This document shows positions 1 through 11,729 of a stretch of DNA of 64,000 nucleotides, piece after piece (within the stretch, counting starts at the first letter, position 1; each line of letters begins with the position of its first letter). The notes beneath the pieces were generated by a model. It was not told the DNA's origin and made no database searches. It saw only the letters and a list, made by a program, of their open reading frames with translations. Origin of the DNA: Ophthalmolycus amberensis (taxonomy: Eukaryota > Chordata > Actinopteri > Perciformes > Zoarcidae); the NCBI GenBank assembly GCA_024529925.1, contig JAFEUB010001801.1, positions 124,001-188,000 on the forward strand, written 5' to 3'. A program made the translations under genes and the position numbers.

Positions 1-166
1 GGTTCAAAATGATTGCTTCTATTGAGACCCTGCCTATCTCGATACTGATAGCTATATCCTGGGACCAACAGTTTATTTCCTGTCCACTTGCTCCCACACG
101 CAGCAATTCTAAAACCATGCACTCCTGCAACATCCCGATCCCAATGCCATCCTCTACAGCAGAGCG

Positions 167-168
<2 letters not shown>

Positions 169-210
<42 letters not shown>
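169..210. repeat. (CA)n microsatellite
   Basis: About 21 uninterrupted CA dinucleotides. The apparent open frames across it (poly Thr-His) are by-products of the repeat. Confidence 0.97.
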
Positions 211-212
<2 letters not shown>

Positions 213-802
213 CGCCTGGCTTTCGTACATCAATGGAACTCATAGGAAATATCCTACAGCTCTTATTAAAACACCATAATTTTTAGAGTACTGGTACTAA
301 TAAAATGGGGCATAATGCCATTTGTAACAGCAGGGTACCTTTCTATTATTCATATACCGTGCAACACTAGTAATGAACTAACACTGTACCAACTTGCTAA
401 TGTTTAACACACGCCATTTCACCCAAGGATATCCACCTACCAACCATACACTGTAGGTGACAATTAAGTAATGGGGCAGCTGCCCTAAATAACCGACTGC
501 CAGCTCTGTGTGTTGGGGTCCTAATCCTTCAAAAAGCTTACTTAACCTTCTCTAAGGGTTCTGTTTTATTCCAGCTCTCCTACCGGATGAGGGAGAGCAG
601 ACAGGTCATGCAATGTGGGGAATTTACTGGCTCTAGAATGGCTTGCGGGGCTCCATCTGCCCATGTTCAATACATTCCGACGCCCAATTTGTAGATTATG
701 CAACGTAGCCCGACATGAATTACATTTTGCAGCCGCATAATTGTTGTAATTAAAATGAAACACATTTAAAGCACGACACCTGAGTCTGCAAGAAACATAC
801 AG

Positions 803-816
803 CCCCCCCCCCCCCC
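803..816. repeat. Poly-C tract (14 nt)
   Basis: Uninterrupted C14; one of about a dozen long G/C homopolymers in the window. Confidence 0.95.
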
Positions 817-1975
817 TAAAAACATCCAGTTGTTTTAAGGTCTTGGACAATTACTTTCCTCTGAGAATATGATTAAATCAATTCGTTCTCGCTTTAAGAA
901 ATACCGCTGTTTTATTTCTCTGTGTTGGCTGAGCCTTCTTTTAAGGCTGCATTTGGATCCCCACAAACGTGGTGTGTTCAGCCGCATCACATTTACATAC
1001 AGGATAGTTCACATCTGTGCACAAACAGGCACTTAAATCTGTCCCAATTCACAGGGAACTGCAGACACGTGTGTCACTCTAGTATTGAGCGATCTCTGAT
1101 GAATATCGAGATTTAATGAGTATGCAATCACGCACACGAGGGCACTGTCTCAAGGCTCATTGTTGTCTACAGCTCAGGTTAGCGCAGTTAATGAACCCAC
1201 TTGTGCATGGTTGCCAAAGATACCTGGCAACTTAAAATCGAACAGAGGCACCAGCTATGCTTTGTTCTGTAAAGCAGTACACAGACGAGCACTAACAGGA
1301 TCTATCCATCCTGATGGCACACAGTAAGGAAAATAAAAACTGCAGGATGGTTGGCTAGCTGAGCTCCAGCAAGTCTCAGACTACAAACCAAAAGAAAATC
1401 ACAGATATTTATGCCCAGGGTTGTTTTCTTCTGGTAACAGCGAGTTAGAATATCAGATGTCATCACAACTTATCACATACTAACACTGTCAGCTATTCAC
1501 CTCAAACTCAATCTCTATCCGCTGTTGCTTCTTCAGAGTTCCTCTCCCATGTGTTACAGAATCGTACGATATATCTGAAAACGACATGCTCTCTCTGTAT
1601 TATTGGTGCATACTGATGTTATATACTCCCACTTATCAGTCTTTTCCACACATCCATTAAACAATGGAATAGCAGCGGTACAAAGTGCGAAATCCCCCGA
1701 TGACATGCTGAAGGCAGAGAGAAAGAGTGAAGGCACAGATGGTCGTTTAAAAGCCCGTGCTTTGATGCTGCCGTCTCTGTAAATTAGCCAAGATGCTTTC
1801 AGTCCCGACTAAAATTCATGCAATTATGTTGACACCCGCCTGAATGCTGAATGCAGACAATTAAGGTAAGAAGCAGAGATGCGCACTGAGTGACAGGTCG
1901 GCGAGAGCAAAACCAACTATTAGATTTGTTGTGAAGTAAAGGTTGCGTCTAACAGAGCTACCATGTGACCCGATT

Positions 1976-1996
1976 CCCCCCCCCCCCCCCCCCCCC
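1976..1996. repeat. Poly-C tract (21 nt)
   Basis: Uninterrupted C21. Confidence 0.95.
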
Positions 1997-2912
1997 GCTC
2001 GAGTCAAAGGGCACATGCTGCCATGGTAACTATAGTAAAGTACGGTATAGTAGTAAACCTGTGCAATCTCCCTTCACCTTCTAAAAATTGCTTTCATAAA
2101 AATGGGACGGCGTTGTGACAGAGATCACTTTTTAAGATGTGAGTTTCTATGTTACACGCTCAGCCGCAGTATTATGTTGTAATGTCCCATAGTGCATCTG
2201 TGGCGATGATGTAATGATCTACAGTTCGACGCTTGCATGAATCAAAACGCCTGAGAATCATTCCTATGCAAATGCGGTTATAGTAAGTGTTCATTCGGGG
2301 TCATTTGTAAATAGCGAAGCTGCCTCTTTAATAACTTTGTATTCATCTAATAAATATAAAAATGTCAATTTGATGGTAATTTGCATGAGAAATAAAGGAA
2401 GAAATTTAATAAAATTGGTTATAATAAACGTCCGCTTATCGTGATGAATTTGACATGATAACAATAAGCTGTTTCCATAGTAATAGTTTGTTGATTTGTT
2501 TGAATTGGATCAAGGTGATGACTGCCTTCATCTCTTCTGAGAATACAGTGAGGCTACTTGCTGGTTGACATTAGCAACTGAACTGTGGATTTTCATTTGA
2601 CATTATTTAAAAAAATGTAAAAATCCATGATCATTAACTGTGATGAACAAATTATTGGTATTTGTTTTGGTAAATGTGATTATGATGCACCGATATAAAT
2701 GATTAAAGGCAAGGCAAGGCAAGTTTATTTGTATAGCACATTTCAACAACAAGGTAATTCAAAGTGCTTCACATAAAACCATTAAAAGCATCAAAACATA
2801 AGGCAAAAGAAAAGGAGATTTAAAAACAATTAAAGAAACAGTGTAAGAAATAAAATTCAGTAGTAAAATGCAGAAATGCAGGAAATTGATTAATATATTA
2901 ATTGAATGTGGT

Positions 2913-5867
2913 TCAATTAAAGGCAGCAGCAAACAGAAAGGTCTTCAATCTTGATTTAAATGAGCTGAGGGTCTCAGCAGACCTGCAGCTTTCTGGGACT
3001 TTGTTCCAGATATGTGGAGCAGAAAAACTGAACGCTGCTTCTCCATGTTTAGTTCTGACTCTGGGAACAGAAAGTAGACCGGTCCCAGACGACCTGAGGG
3101 GTCGGGATGGTTCATAAGGTAGCAGCAGATCAGAGATGTATTTTGGCCCTAAACCATTCAGTGCTTTGTAAACCAACAGCAGGATTTTAAAGTCAATTCT
3201 TTGTTGGACAGGAAGCCAGTGCAAAGACCTCAGAACTGGAGTGATGTGATCCACCCTCCTGGTCTTAGTGAGGACTCGAGCTGCAGCGTTCTGAATCAGC
3301 TGCAGCTTTCTGACGGACTTTTTACAGAGACCTGTAAACACACCGTTACAGTAGTCCAGTCTGCTGAAGATAAATGCGTGGACAAGTTTTTCCAAATCCT
3401 GTTGAGACATAAGTCCTCTAATCCTTGATATATTCTTCAGGTGATAATAGGCTGATTTTGTAATTGTCTTGATATGGCTGTTCAGGTTGAGGTCTGAATC
3501 CATAACTACACCTAGATTTCTGGCTTGGTTTGTGGGTTTTAACATCAGTGACTGAAGCTGAGCGGTGATTTTCAATTGTTCGTCCTTGGTACCAAAAACA
3601 ATTACTTCTGTTTTATCTTTGTTTAATTGAAGAAAATTCTGGCACATCCAGTTGTTGATTTGTTCAATGCAGTTACCCAGCCCTTGTATGGGATTATAGT
3701 CCCCTGGTGACATAGTTATGTAGATTTGTGTGTCGTCTGCATAATTATGATAACACACTTTGTTGTTTTCCATAATCTGAGCTAGTGGAAGCATGTAGAT
3801 GTTGAACAGAAGAGGCCCCAGTATTGAACCTTGGGGAACACCACATGTCATTTTAGTCAGCTCTGATGTGTAATCAGCTACAGACACAAAGTATTCTCGG
3901 CCCTTCAAGTAGGATTCAAACCAGTTAAGTGCTGTGCCAGAGAGTCCCACCCAGATTTTTAGTCTTTCTAGGAGTATGGCATGGTCGACCGTGTCGAATG
4001 CAGCACTGAGATCTAGTAACACTAAGACTGAACTTCTGCCATTGTCTATGTTTAAGTGGAAGTCGTTGAAAACCTTAACAAGAGCAGTTTCAGTGCTGTG
4101 GTGCTGTCGAAAGCCTGACTGGAAAACATCAAAGCAGTTATTTACGGTCAAGAAGTTGGTCAGCTGTTGGAAAACCGCTTTTTCAGTTATTTTACTTAAA
4201 AATGGGAGGTTTGATATTGGCCTATAATTTTTCATCGTTGCGGAGTCTAAACTAACCTTCTTTAGGAGTGGTTTAATAACTGCAGTTTTTAGGGCTTGTG
4301 GGAAGACACCTGAGAGAAGGGATGTGTTTACAATTTGTAAAAGATCAGTGGTCATGCAGTTTGAAATATTTTTGAAAAAGTGTGTTGGTAGAATATCCAA
4401 GCAGCAGGAGGATGACTTCAGATGTTGTATAATGTCTTCTAGGCTTCTACGGTCGATTGAATGAAATTGTGTCATGATATTTGAATGGATGTTATTCAGA
4501 GATCGGGACAACACATATCCTGTGGTTGATGTGGAGGCACTGACTGCTTGTCTAATTTTCTGAATTTTGTCAGTAAAAAAGGAGGCAAATTGATTGCATG
4601 CCCAGGTGGATTGGAGTTCAGCAGCTACCGACACTGGAGGGTTTGTTAGCCTGTCGACAGTAGCAAATAAGGCGCGTGTATTGTTCTTGTTTTTGGTTAT
4701 GATGTCAGAGAAGAATGACTGCCTTGCATTTCTAAGTTCCAAATTATAATTGCGAAGTCTCTCTTTATAGATGTCACAGTGAACCTGGAGATTAGTTTTT
4801 CGCCACCTGCGCTCAGCTTTCCGACACTCTCGTTTCTCCATTTTGACCAACGTAGCATTTCTCCAAGGAGATCTTTGCTTACCCGAGACAACCTTCACTT
4901 TAGTGGGTGCAATGGCATCAATAATATTTTTAACTTTAAAATTGAAGCCATCTACAAGCTCATTGACTGAGAGGCAAGAGAGGGCTGGTGTGGAGGAGAA
5001 CTTCTGAATAAATAGTTCACTGGTGTTTTCAGAGATGTAACGCTTTGTCACAACCTTGGTTTGGACATTTGTGTGCAAGGAGATTGCACTCTCAAAGAAA
5101 ACACAGAAATGATCAGAGAGTGCAACATCAGTCACAGCAACCTTGGAAATGTTTACACCTTTGGTGATGATTAGGTCCAGAGTGTGCCCCCTGTTGTGGG
5201 TGGGTCCTGTCACATGCTGAGTCAGATCATAGTTATCAAGGACACCACATAGTTCTATAGACTCTCTGTCCTGGGGATTATCAACATGGATATTAAAATC
5301 ACCAACAATAACAACACAGTCAAAATCAATACAGATTACAGACAGCAGTTCAGTAAACTCATCAAAGAAGGTTGCACAGTATTTAGGCGGTCTGTAAATG
5401 TTTAGGAATAAAGCTTGATTGGAATTCAGAGCCACATATTCAAAATAACTAAAATGACCAAAGGGCATCTGCTTGCATTGAAGAGAATCATTAAATAAAA
5501 CAGCAACTCCACCTCCTTTCTTATGCGCTCTTGTTTCGCTCATGAAACTGAAGTTGGGAGGTGTTGATTCAATAAGAACAGCTGCACTGTTATCTTGATT
5601 TAACCAAGTTTCAGTTAAAAACAAAATGTCCAGTTTGTGCCTAATAATAAAATCATTGATTAAAAATGTTTTTCCTGACAGAGACCTGACATTTAATAAA
5701 GCTAAGTTTAATGTGGTTAAAGCTTTCTTTGCCCAATTTATTTGGACAGGCTGACGAGGAATGTATGCTAAGTTTGATAAGTTTGCATGTTTACTATTGT
5801 TTCTTCGCAGCCTCACCTTTCTTTTTCTATAAACTTGCAGGACAGGAATTGAAACGGCTAGCTGCAT
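2913..5867 (-). CDS. LINE L2 ORF2: AP endonuclease and reverse transcriptase (984 aa)
   Basis: This protein drives target-primed reverse transcription: it nicks genomic DNA and copies its own RNA into the nick. The AP-endonuclease domain covers roughly residues 55-260, with LLNVRSL (57-63), ETW (E86), GDFN (D190, N192) and SDH (D251, H253) as metal-binding and catalytic motifs. A linker rich in Arg/Lys lies around 330-390. The reverse transcriptase covers about 525-790, with LDLSAAFD (D619), GVPQGSILGPLLF (676-688) and the catalytic box YADD (709-712). The C-terminal HWLPV...FKILLLVYKAL (883-902) and the closing FLFAAAFN are typical of L2/CR1-type fish elements. All catalytic residues are present and no stop interrupts the frame. 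The ATG at 5867 is the first in this frame, but the frame stays open 23 codons further to a TGA at 5937-5939. Whether it is still active cannot be told from sequence alone. Confidence 0.9.
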   Translation of the reverse strand: MQLAVSIPVLQVYRKRKVRLRRNNSKHANLSNLAYIPRQPVQINWAKKALTTLNLALLNVRSLSGKTFLINDFIIRHKLDILFLTETWLNQDNSAAVLIESTPPNFSFMSETRAHKKGGGVAVLFNDSLQCKQMPFGHFSYFEYVALNSNQALFLNIYRPPKYCATFFDEFTELLSVICIDFDCVVIVGDFNIHVDNPQDRESIELCGVLDNYDLTQHVTGPTHNRGHTLDLIITKGVNISKVAVTDVALSDHFCVFFESAISLHTNVQTKVVTKRYISENTSELFIQKFSSTPALSCLSVNELVDGFNFKVKNIIDAIAPTKVKVVSGKQRSPWRNATLVKMEKRECRKAERRWRKTNLQVHCDIYKERLRNYNLELRNARQSFFSDIITKNKNNTRALFATVDRLTNPPVSVAAELQSTWACNQFASFFTDKIQKIRQAVSASTSTTGYVLSRSLNNIHSNIMTQFHSIDRRSLEDIIQHLKSSSCCLDILPTHFFKNISNCMTTDLLQIVNTSLLSGVFPQALKTAVIKPLLKKVSLDSATMKNYRPISNLPFLSKITEKAVFQQLTNFLTVNNCFDVFQSGFRQHHSTETALVKVFNDFHLNIDNGRSSVLVLLDLSAAFDTVDHAILLERLKIWVGLSGTALNWFESYLKGREYFVSVADYTSELTKMTCGVPQGSILGPLLFNIYMLPLAQIMENNKVCYHNYADDTQIYITMSPGDYNPIQGLGNCIEQINNWMCQNFLQLNKDKTEVIVFGTKDEQLKITAQLQSLMLKPTNQARNLGVVMDSDLNLNSHIKTITKSAYYHLKNISRIRGLMSQQDLEKLVHAFIFSRLDYCNGVFTGLCKKSVRKLQLIQNAAARVLTKTRRVDHITPVLRSLHWLPVQQRIDFKILLLVYKALNGLGPKYISDLLLPYEPSRPLRSSGTGLLSVPRVRTKHGEAAFSFSAPHIWNKVPESCRSAETLSSFKSRLKTFLFAAAFN

Positions 5868-5936
5868 ACAGGGCCCCGACTTTTCCTGGAGAGAGTCATT
5901 GGTATCATTAGCCTTGTAGCCTGGACCCAGAAGATA

Positions 5937-6348
5937 TCAATTATTTAGGGGAGACAGAGGATGGTTGTAGTACCGTCGAGGAGTGGGGAGAGGAGTGTGT
6001 TTGGTTCCAGCAATGACCAGCTCTTTCATGTGGTCAGTGAACTCCAGGTGGGGGGAGGATGGGGAGAGTGTGAGAGAGGCTTGCGATCCAAAGTATGGAC
6101 CCGAAGTAGGTGCTGGGGAGGGAGGTAAAGACTCCTCGTCTAGGAAGGGTGGGGAAAGTGGGAGTTGCAGTCCAAAGTATGGACCTGAAGTAGGTGCTGG
6201 GGAGGGAGGTAAGGGTGGGGAAAGTGGGAGTTGCAGTCCAAAGTATGGACCTGAAGTAGGTGCTGGGGAGGGAGGTAAAGACTCCTCGTCTCGGAAGGGT
6301 GGGGAAAGTGCGAGGTCCAGTCCAAAGTATGGACCTGAAGTAGGTGCT
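5937..6348 (-). other. LINE 5' region: in-frame upstream open frame with coding minisatellite
   Basis: On the minus strand an open frame runs from the element's 5' edge to a TGA at 5937-5939. It is in the same reading frame as the endonuclease/RT ORF, which resumes after that single stop. It encodes about three and a half Pro/Ser-rich repeats built on SPAPTSGPYFGLQLPLSPP and DEESLPPS. The repeat starts on the plus strand (CCAAAGTATGGACC) lie at 6088, 6172, 6238 and 6322, giving periods of 84, 66 and 84 bp, all multiples of three. No ATG occurs in it before 6027-6029, so the frame is open to the truncated 5' edge. It may be an ORF1-like or N-terminal repeat region of the LINE. I recognise no domain. 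Confidence 0.6.
6042..6348. repeat. Minisatellite, 84/66-bp units
   Basis: Four starts of a unit containing CCAAAGTATGGACC and GAAGTAGGTGCTGGGGAG are spaced 84, 66 and 84 bp apart. The 66-bp unit lacks an 18-bp block (AGACTCCTCGTCTCGGAA) present in its neighbours. Both strands are open across it. Confidence 0.9.
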
Positions 6349-7007
6349 GATACAAGCAAATAGAAATCTTTATCCTAAACTCAACAGCCACATTAAGCCA
6401 ATTACAAAAGGACTTGCAGCTGATTCCTCGCTAAGACCAAGAAAACTCCAAAAAATCCCTCCAGTACTGAGATCTTTCTACTGGCATCCCGTCTGTCAAA
6501 GAAGTGCTTTTAAAATACTGCTGTTGGCTCATAAAGTTCTTGGTTCATACTTTTTTTCAAAGCATGCTTTTGGGCCAAAGTACATTTGTGATCTTCTCCA
6601 TCCTCACCTCTCAGGTCTGCTTTCTGTCCCCAGCGTTCACTTTCTATGCACCATATATCTGGACCGAAAAGACCCAGAAAACTGCAGATTAGCTTCAACT
6701 CAGTTAATTTAAATCAAGGCAAATGACTTCTGTTTTGCCGCTGCCTTTGATCAAATCAAATAATTATCAATGGCTCACGCTGCACTGTAACTTGTATTCC
6801 TGCATGTGATACCTGCCGTAATCTATTTTAGCTTCTCTATATTTCCTATTCTCTTCGCTCTTTAATGACTGATTTATAATTGTATTTGAATGTCCTTTTG
6901 TGGTGTCTTTCTTTTGCACTTTGTCTCAATGCTTTTACTGTTTTACGTAAAGCACTTTGAATTGCCTTGTTGCTGAACTGTGCTAAATAAACTTGCCTCG
7001 CCTCGCT
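6349..7007 (+). mobile_element. L2-type LINE relic, 3' end
   Basis: A decayed C-terminal piece of an L2 ORF2 in the orientation opposite to the LINE at its left. LNSHIKPITK matches residues near 795-804 of that LINE, VLRSFYWHPVCQRSAFKILL matches its SLHWLPV region, and FGPKYICDLL and GLLSVPSV follow. Internal deletions and stops remove the rest. The 3' UTR ends with GTAAAGCACTTTGAATTGCC and AAACTTGCCTCGCCTCGC, the same tail as the intact element. It is non-functional. Confidence 0.82.
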
Positions 7008-10000
7008 CTAAGATTACAAAATGCATTAGACCAAAACATTAGGGTGATTACATTAGATGAAAAAGACAACATAATCAACGTGGCTTGAATTTAACTCTTC
7101 TTCGGGCTGTATTTACAACACAACAGCTCACTTTCAATCACCTATTAAAACCATACAGTACGTAGTCAAAGCATATAGTTCGTGTGTGAATTAATAAAGT
7201 CAACATTTAAGGATCTTAACTGGAACTTAAACCCACCAACAGCAATAGAAGGCATCAAAACAAACCCGCCTGTGTGTATGATTCCTCTCTTTATACCTAA
7301 AATGTGTTGCAGAACAGTGCGTCCTGCCCACTGACTGATCTTTAGTTCCTGTAACTTGCCATCAACTGCATTGCACTGTTTGTACTTTGCCTTTATTTTC
7401 CTAAAGCCTGCTTCCAATGAAGATGGTGTAAAGGCTGATGTTTCACGAGGAAGGGTGTGGACATGGCACGTTTGTTAGACCTCAAGGATACAGAAACACT
7501 GAATGTAAAGATAACTTTTTGTTGACAAGACAACTCCACGGGGCACCTTTAACGATAATGCTGCCGACTCTCACGAATCTGGACTGTCCAGGCTTCTTCT
7601 CCAGGGCTCAACCAAGAGGATTGAGCGATTGCCCGGGGCAAGTAAAATGCCTCTTCTGTGGGCGCCCCTAGTCCTCACCGCAGCCGCTAGTAAATCTCAC
7701 GACTCACTTGCCCAATCGGGAAAGTAGTAAAAAAAAAAAAGAAAGAAGAAGAATTAAAGCCATTGTTTTTCCCAGAGTTGATGACTCGCTCTGTTGAGAG
7801 TTGTTGTCTGATGAGAGCCCGTACTTTTCACTATACTTCCAGGTCCGTGAGAGCCGCTGCCGTAGATGTACGGTGAAGCCAGAGGCGGTCAGGCCAGCCG
7901 CCATTTGGGTTCTGATGAGTCTATTCATGCTATTACGGTGCCTGGAGCGGCCAAAAAAGATGAATTTCAGCAATAACTTCACAAGTTTTATAAACCAAAT
8001 GAAAACAACATTAGATTCGGCCTGCACATTATATAATAAATAAGGGTTAGTTGAAAATGTGACATCACATCCCAATATGTGAAAACACAACGGATTTCTG
8101 CTCAAAATGTTCCTATGACTATATAAAGTAGTTTACAGTACATTACTGTTATGGGACAGTCACATCAAAGGGCATTTGGACATTCTTTCCATATTTCCAT
8201 AAAAATGTTATGACCCCACATATAAGACTTGCAAAAAAAAAGAGAGAGAAGGGTCCTTAAACCGTGTGAGACCACTCCTTAAATGTGCTCCCTTTGAAAC
8301 AAAACTAATTCAACTAACTCGATACAGCGGATACATATGCGTCTGTGCCGGACCACCATACTCGTCTGTGCAGCAGATGTTTCAAGTAGCTGATTAATTA
8401 CAAACCTCCAGTTGTTGACCAATCGAAAGCTTCTCAGAAGAGAATTCAGCGAGTCAGTGGAATCATTTTAAAGCTGGATTCTTAAGAGATGTTATTTTAC
8501 GCTTAATGGTTTCTGTTATTTTGATAGTTCAAGGCTGCATTTCTCTATTTCAATTTACATGTCTGCTAACAGTATTGCTGTCACATCTCCTGTTAATCTC
8601 CCATTATGTTAACTATTACATTCATTGATCTATGGGGCTGCAGGGAAATGAGACAATTCAGTCGCCTCTCACCCGTTGCTCACGGGCTGCTTATCTTACT
8701 GTTTTATTAAGAGCTAATCATTTCCAATGACATTACAGGGAAGGTTGAACTTTGACTCGTGAATTGAAATGTCCACCGCGGACACGTGACCACGCATATT
8801 AAGATAAAAGCAGAGCTGCCGTGAAATCAGGAACGATAATCTAAAAATCAGAGAAATACATCACAACGCTAACCAATGTCTTTGTAACAACATTACGCTG
8901 TTTATGTTCAGGATCACTGGCTGTGATGCCACCCGCAGCAAGATAAAGAAACTGTAAAACCAAACATTCCCCACACAGCAGATTGGAATAAAAGCTTCAC
9001 AGAGCAGCATTCAGTGCTTCTATTTCCTGTGAAAGGCAGCAGAGCTTCTGTCTTATCTCAACGCTTAACGAAGCTTCACATCATCCAGACATCTGGAGGA
9101 CGTTTTACCAGTTTTCAGCATGCCTTCTATATAATGTATCCCTGTAGAATAGGATACCGTTTTTGGGGTTAATATTGCCAGCTCACATTAAGTTGGTCAA
9201 TCACTCAGTAAAGCTGATGTATCGGATCCAGAGTTCCATTAGAAATTCACTGTTGAAGTACATGAAACCACTAAACATCAATCATTATCCATTCGTATGA
9301 TTGCAGTTATGTCATAGCATCACAGAGCGACTTTGAGGAAATGATTCGGCGTCTCCGTCACTTAGGTCGAATAAATAGTGTGGCGCGAGGCGATGAGCCG
9401 GGGAGGAGCTGCACGAGCACAAGCAGCCCAGTTAGTTGTGTCCTGACAGATACCACCGCACACGTTCCTTCTCTCGGGAGAAAGGAGGCACAGGAGTGGA
9501 ACGCACAGTGGCAACTCATCAGGAGCCTGCGGGATGCATGACTTACTGTACCGGAGGAAAGGTGACCCCAAAACACTCCTCCTCCTGGTAGTGTGCAGCT
9601 CGCCTGCTTTTCTTTTCACAAAATGCCCACTGGGTTGCATCTTCACCGTGAGTTCAGTGGACAATAGGAAGGCCTTGACCGAAAAAAACCCCATCTGATT
9701 ACACTCTATATGGCAAAAGAATATGTCACAGTCTGACAAACAAAATCTTACTTGTGTGACGCTTCCACACTGAGGATCTCACAGGAACATATACCACACT
9801 CACACGCACACAAAAAACTGTGTTACGGAAGGTGAAAATGAAAATCCAAATAAAAACAATTGAATAATGCATACAACACAGGATTTGAGATCCAATTAAT
9901 TATTGAAAACATAATCTGCGAGGGTGAAGCGTTGTTTTAGGCTTTTACAAGAAAGCTGCTGTGAAGCAATGTCACATTAATGAGCAGGCAAAGAGGGTTG

Positions 10001-11341
10001 TTAACCAACAGGGCCCGGAGACGCTTCCATTAGGGTTAAAGAGCAGAATGTAAAAAGGTGATTATACATAATCAGGTGTAATAACTTAATGTTACATGAA
10101 AAACTCCACTGATCTCTGGAGCCGTTGGTTTCTGTCGACGCAGCGTGTGCTGGCCCCGAGTTACTCTCTGTGCCTTTGGAGGTCTGATGCCACAGAAACG
10201 GAGAGAAAGACTTGTTAAGAAAAGGTTTGGGCTCCAATGAATTTTAAGTGCGGGAAGAAAAGAAACTCCCCAGGAATCATTCTGCAGGGGATCAATGCCC
10301 TGTCTGACGTGATGAGAAACAGAAATAAACGTACGGGAGAGTCAGGTGCTCTGACAAAAACAAACAAAGTGATTATCGAACAGACCGACTGCTCAGAGCT
10401 TAGGTTCAACTAAAGACCATGCATGGACCGTGTTCTCCCATTTACTGCTTGCCACACATCGAATTGTTGACTGACGCAAAAAGAATCAAATCGTGCCAAA
10501 AGGCAAATCACATTTTTTGACTTGCTTTAAACCTGAAGGTCAGTAATTTCAGCTAATCTTTCATTTTGTACTATCAGCGTGATGCAGATATAGCCTGAGA
10601 CCCTGAAACCACACAGACACGTTTTTTTTCCTTCTTTTTTTTACACCTCCATCTCACTAATCTGTCTCGAGCATGAGACTGCTCGACGTTTGGGAAGATA
10701 AAAAATCAAAGAGTGTTGTGCTTCATCGTGGCCCTGGATGATAAGGCCCTTTACTGTCACATAAAGTCAGGAGCTGCCTCCTGAAAAACACTCCATCCAC
10801 GGGCCATTCCCCACCACCACCATCATCACTACTCTCTCCGTACCATCTCCACGAATACTTGGTGTTCACTTCGCTGACAAACTACTCCCAAATACACATC
10901 AAATGCTCCACCACCTACCATCAACACATGCGCGATGGGCCTGAAGTAGAAATCCTTTTTGTGTAAATGCTGCTACTGCACAGATTGTGACATCACAGGC
11001 CAAAGGCCAGATATTAACAAATGAGGGCCGGATATTTTCAATCAGCGGTGTGTGTGTGTGCTTTTCAAATACCACTCAAAACAACACTGCTAGTAATTAA
11101 TAACCTTTAACATGTCCACAAGCAGCGGTTTAAGCTGGTGCACAGCAGGAAGCCTGCAGGTTTCTGCTCAAAGTTAACACGAAGACAAACAGATGAAGGG
11201 ACTGCATAATTAACCAACCCGAGGCTGTGGCACGTAGTAGCGAACCAAAGCAAGATACTGCAGCCATTTAGATCCGCTGCCGACTGCCGAAGGAAATGTA
11301 GGCAAGGGAGAAGGGCCACATGTTGGTGCCGTCACATCTTA
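7008..11341. other. Non-coding interval with no gene recognised
   Basis: No coding exon or complete element was recognised. A somewhat GC-rich block at about 7560-7720 contains the inverted words GGGCAAGT and ACTTGCCC and may be a decayed repeat. A short A-rich run lies at 7727-7740. The open frames here are short and lack family motifs. Confidence 0.5.
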
Positions 11342-11729
11342 ATAGAGAGGCCAAGTCCCGCCCCTTCCGGTGTCCCTCATGGGACCTTATTTCGGAAAAG
11401 AATTATGCACATCAAGAAAGTCGCAGTTTGTCGTCGGTTTGTGGTAGTTTGGTGCGAATCCGCTCAGTGAACAAATGCTCATCTTGCACAATGTTCATCA
11501 CCAACATGGCCGTCATCCTTAGCTAGCTAGCTAGAAGCAAGCTAGGTTCCACGCACAAATAGTAACGTGATCTAACCAAATGTGTTTTATCCAGCGGCTC
11601 TTTTTATCAGCCGGGAAGCAAAAGAACGAAGCAAGACCAATTCAAACAGCATCTTTCAACTACCGTACATGTTACCTCAGAAAGGTCCCACAGCGGTCCA
11701 CCGGAGGCTGAGGCGCTTTGCCTCTCTAT
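11342..11729. mobile_element. MITE-like DNA element with about 55-bp imperfect TIRs and TA flanks
   Basis: The left end begins ATAGAGAGGCCAAG and the reverse complement of the right end begins ATAGAGAGGCAAAG. The match continues through CCGGTG and TGGGACCTT for about 55 bp. The element is flanked on both sides by TA (11340-11341 and 11730-11731), the duplication expected for Tc1/mariner-type transposition. The 388-bp body has no coding capacity, so it would need a transposase supplied in trans. The superfamily call rests only on the TA flanks. Confidence 0.75.

Larger units (their letters stand above)
211..2707. other. Non-coding interval with no gene recognised
   Basis: AT-rich DNA with frequent stops in all frames and only short chance frames. 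It contains a 14-nt C run (803-816) and a 21-nt C run (1976-1996). I see no exon with conserved protein similarity, no RNA gene and no complete transposon. Confidence 0.6.
2708..6348 (-). mobile_element. L2-clade non-LTR retrotransposon (LINE), near full length
   Basis: The element reads on the minus strand from a coding minisatellite (about 6348-6042) through the endonuclease/reverse transcriptase frame (5867-2913) into a roughly 200-bp 3' UTR. The UTR ends in the tail typical of fish L2 elements: a segment reading AAGTGCTT on the plus strand, then three CTTGC-type repeats at 2708-2722. The left boundary is the end of that tail. The right boundary is where the last repeat unit breaks off and a plus-strand L2 relic starts. 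I could not find a convincing target-site duplication. The ORF has no internal stop or frameshift over 984 codons, so the insertion looks young compared with the other elements here. Confidence 0.85.

Noticed and set aside
6042..6348. CRISPR-like regular repeats
   Set aside because: Units of 84/66 bp are directly tandem without unique spacers, in a vertebrate genome and in frame with a LINE. It is a minisatellite.
5983..6363. 126-codon Gly/Ser-rich open frame on the plus strand through the minisatellite
   Set aside because: It exists because the repeat units are multiples of three and lack stops on both strands. The minus-strand frame is in phase with the LINE ORF and is the better candidate.
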